Part shown: positions 4,946 through 6,801 of the stretch, piece by piece
Layout: every line of letters begins with the position of its first letter
Numbering within the stretch: the first letter of the stretch is position 1
Notes under the pieces: generated by a model
Databases searched by the model: none
What the model saw: only the letters and a program-made list of their open reading frames with translations
Told to the model about the DNA's origin: nothing
Made by a program: the position numbers and the translations under genes
Assembly (NCBI GenBank): GCA_913056425.1
Contig: CAJXLR010000085.1
Location: forward strand, 1-6,801
Reading direction: 5' to 3'
Origin: an uncultured Bacteroidota bacterium
Lineage (GTDB): Bacteria; Bacteroidota; Bacteroidia; NS11-12g; UBA9320
DNA length: 6,801 nt

Positions 4946-6801
4946 TAAAATCCCTGATAAATATCTCGAGGTTTCGGAGGAACAGGTGGTCGGTAAGAAC
5001 TGACATGTGTTAGCCCCTCTTCACTCGTCTCTTTGGTTGACAACTGTTTGACATCTGATTCTCGTTCCTCCTGTGGGAAGTCCTTTTCAGTATCGGATCG
5101 CTTGAACATATCTTTCTCCAAAGCATCGGATGCTTTATACGTATTCAGCTCCTGAATTCTTAAGTCCGGGGTTGTTTTAGATTTTCCCCACTCCAGAAAT
5201 CCTTTTAGGAGGCTAACTTTTTCTTCTTGGACTTGCTCTGATAAGTTCCGATATGAAGAATGATCCGGACTCTTCAATATCCCTTTGGCTGGGTGGTCAG
5301 GTGGAGCATTGGGTTCTACTACGAAGTTGTAAGTATGCTCTTGATCTCGTATATTGTTGACCCTTTTTGTCAGATAGGCATCCATGCAACAAGACCAGCA
5401 CAACATACGTGAGCACCCGTAGTTATTTCTCAACATCAAAATACTGTATAACGTATGGAATAAGCTTTTGATCATGGCGTAGATGGTATATCCGGCCATA
5501 AATACAGAAGCAGCACTTCCCCATGTAGCCAGAAAAGTCCAAAAGGTATCCTTCATCCAGTCCCACATGCTGAAGGCCGGAAACATGCTCCCTGGGTTTA
5601 AAGCTCCGGCCGATTTGAAGGCACTTCCTTGGGCTTGTCGGACCAATTTGATGGTCAACACTTCACGCTTTTGGCTGAGATCTAGGTAGTCCCTCATTCG
5701 TTGAAGATCAGTGGATGAGTACACCCCATCCTTAGTAAGGTCCCTTGTAGGCAAAGTAATATTGCGGATATCTGACAGGATCTTCTGCGGTGGTCGAGGT
5801 GCCGAGGTGAACATTATCGATGGAGTAGCCATGATCCAAGACCCGGCGGTAGTCTGGTATTTGGGAACGAATTGGGGTGCACAAGGAACTTCAGTCCCAA
5901 TGTCCACAAGGCGACGGTTATAAGGTTGTACGAAGGCTTCCAATGAGATATTCCGATGTTTGTCAAAAGTGGTTACTGGTAGCTCTGCATAACAAGAGTT
6001 AGTAGATCGAGGTTCCACTATCACTTTTGGGCAGTTAAAGATGTACAAGGACTCTCCGCTGTTCATCCCAAAATTGCCTCGTCCAAGTATGATAGATTGT
6101 AATCCAGTATTTTGCCGTTGCATGTAAGAATAGAATTGTTCCAGTAAGGCCAAATCCAAACAAACGCCACTTAGGACTGCATTAAATTTTGTTTCAATAG
6201 TGTCTTTTAAATCGTGGTATAAGTAGTCATCTCGATTGGAAATATAAAATTCCCATCGCATTTCTGAGGGATGTACCGGTTTAGTAATGGGCAAGGCAGC
6301 TCCAGGATCTTGTAAAAAGATCCCTTCATAGTTGGTAAAGAACACTCTACGGTTATTACAGAGCCCTGTTTCATCTCGGAGTTCAAAGCGCATTATATTC
6401 TGTTGACCCACTTGATTTAACACGATGTCTCTGCTTTGGGCCGAGGTGACAATCGTAACATTCTTCTCAAATTCGTTTATTATGGAATATTGAATGCCAT
6501 TCAGTCTTTGGAGACGGGAGTACGGACAAGTGGGTTGTCTTTTCCATGTATAGGTAGAGTCATTTAACTCACAGCCAGTCTCAGTATGTCCACATCCAGC
6601 TAGTTCACGTTTGAAAGTTAGGTCAAACGAATCTCCAGCACGATTCGCCTTAAGTTTCACACTACTAACTGACACACTGATAATGTAGGCACTGACCCCG
6701 TAATACAAGGTTTCTTTGTCAGAACCCTTTGAATGACGATCGACCAGATTGTGAATGGTATTCCCTTTGCAGTAGGGGTAATGAGCGGATCCAGGGTCAC
6801 C
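4945..6801 (-). CDS. env: Viral-type envelope glycoprotein (chuvirus-like/class III candidate), 5' end outside window
   Basis: At least 618 uninterrupted residues, open through the window edge, so the signal peptide is not seen. The ectodomain (about 1-420, numbered from the edge) has nine cysteines (11, 70, 77, 92, 148, 214, 257, 270, 307) and sequons at N80, N114, N284 and N347. A block around 257-330 holds NCPKVIVEPR, SCYAELPV, DIGTEVPC and a G-S-W-I stretch before a Pro-rich segment; I associate this with arthropod chuvirus-type glycoproteins (moderate memory, no search). No R-X-K/R-R furin site is evident, as expected for class III fusion proteins. One membrane span lies near 421-447 (about 5461-5541), after an aromatic W-D-W stretch. 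Cysteines 463, 468, 471 and 472 follow the span and are palmitoylation candidates. The tail of about 170 residues is acidic/charged and ends with RPPVPPKPR, an SH3-ligand-like motif, six residues before the C-terminus. It probably mediates membrane fusion of an enveloped retroelement or comes from a captured viral gene. It lies upstream of, and on the same strand as, the LTR-gag-pol unit. Confidence 0.75.
   Translation of the reverse strand, partial: GDPGSAHYPYCKGNTIHNLVDRHSKGSDKETLYYGVSAYIISVSVSSVKLKANRAGDSFDLTFKRELAGCGHTETGCELNDSTYTWKRQPTCPYSRLQRLNGIQYSIINEFEKNVTIVTSAQSRDIVLNQVGQQNIMRFELRDETGLCNNRRVFFTNYEGIFLQDPGAALPITKPVHPSEMRWEFYISNRDDYLYHDLKDTIETKFNAVLSGVCLDLALLEQFYSYMQRQNTGLQSIILGRGNFGMNSGESLYIFNCPKVIVEPRSTNSCYAELPVTTFDKHRNISLEAFVQPYNRRLVDIGTEVPCAPQFVPKYQTTAGSWIMATPSIMFTSAPRPPQKILSDIRNITLPTRDLTKDGVYSSTDLQRMRDYLDLSQKREVLTIKLVRQAQGSAFKSAGALNPGSMFPAFSMWDWMKDTFWTFLATWGSAASVFMAGYTIYAMIKSLFHTLYSILMLRNNYGCSRMLCWSCCMDAYLTKRVNNIRDQEHTYNFVVEPNAPPDHPAKGILKSPDHSSYRNLSEQVQEEKVSLLKGFLEWGKSKTTPDLRIQELNTYKASDALEKDMFKRSDTEKDFPQEERESDVKQLSTKETSEEGLTHVSSYRPPVPPKPRDIYQGF

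Noticed and set aside
4689..5006. A 105-codon minus-strand frame overlapping the env tail and its 3' flank
   Set aside because: It overlaps the env frame, which has clear protein character to its stop. The non-overlapping part crosses a 37-bp tandem repeat and has no recognisable domain. It is kept only as a faint possibility of an overlapping accessory gene.
6706..6708. Start of the envelope protein at 6708
   Set aside because: The codon is TTG, not ATG, and the frame stays open for 31 further codons to the window edge with plausible ectodomain sequence including a cysteine. The true start lies outside.
1..6801. tRNA, rRNA, CRISPR or bacterial operon features
   Set aside because: No cloverleaf, rRNA motif or regularly spaced repeat array is visible, and the CCGCTGCCACCA string is a primer-binding site, not a tRNA gene end (no upstream T-arm).

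Overview
The window looks like invertebrate (metazoan) nuclear DNA holding reverse-transcribing elements. Everything interpretable reads on the minus strand, so gene order runs from high to low coordinates. Evidence for a eukaryotic element: an LTR with a TATA box and an AATAAA signal, a 12-nt primer-binding site matching the 3' end of a eukaryotic tRNA-Leu, a Gag with a CCHC zinc knuckle, and the start of a Pol with a retropepsin active site. The host phylum cannot be read from this sequence.

Layout on the minus strand. From 6801 to 4945 there is a long open frame, cut by the window edge at its 5' end. It encodes at least 618 residues of a single-pass, viral-type envelope glycoprotein: cysteine-rich N-glycosylated ectodomain, one membrane span, cysteine cluster, and a charged tail of about 170 residues ending in an SH3-ligand-like proline motif. 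I favour a chuvirus-like (class III type) Env, but this is motif-level recognition only. From 4944 to 2787 lies about 2.2 kb with no convincing gene. It includes a 37-bp tandem repeat, a long AT-rich stretch with short tandem repeats and T-runs, and a short repeat-bearing stretch directly before the LTR. A 16-bp perfect (19/21 extended) direct repeat brackets most of this gap.

From 2786 to 1 is the 5' half of a Ty3/gypsy-type retrotransposon: a 292-bp LTR (2786-2495), a tRNA-Leu primer-binding site (2489-2478), a leader with a 23-codon upstream ORF, Gag (2347-1079, 422 aa), and Pol from 1082 out of the window. Gag and Pol overlap as ATGA with Pol in the -1 frame. The visible Pol covers the protease and the linker before reverse transcriptase. 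It has no stop anywhere from 1082 to the edge.

How the parts relate. Env, LTR and Gag are head to tail. Env lies upstream of the 5' LTR, which is the wrong place for it to be the env gene of the same provirus copy. The simplest readings are (a) two tandem copies of one gag-pol-env element sharing an LTR, with about 2 kb of extra sequence in the 3' untranslated part of the upstream copy, or (b) an independent Env-bearing element or endogenous viral element beside an unrelated Ty3/gypsy insertion. All three major reading frames are intact, which suggests young insertions or preserved coding capacity.
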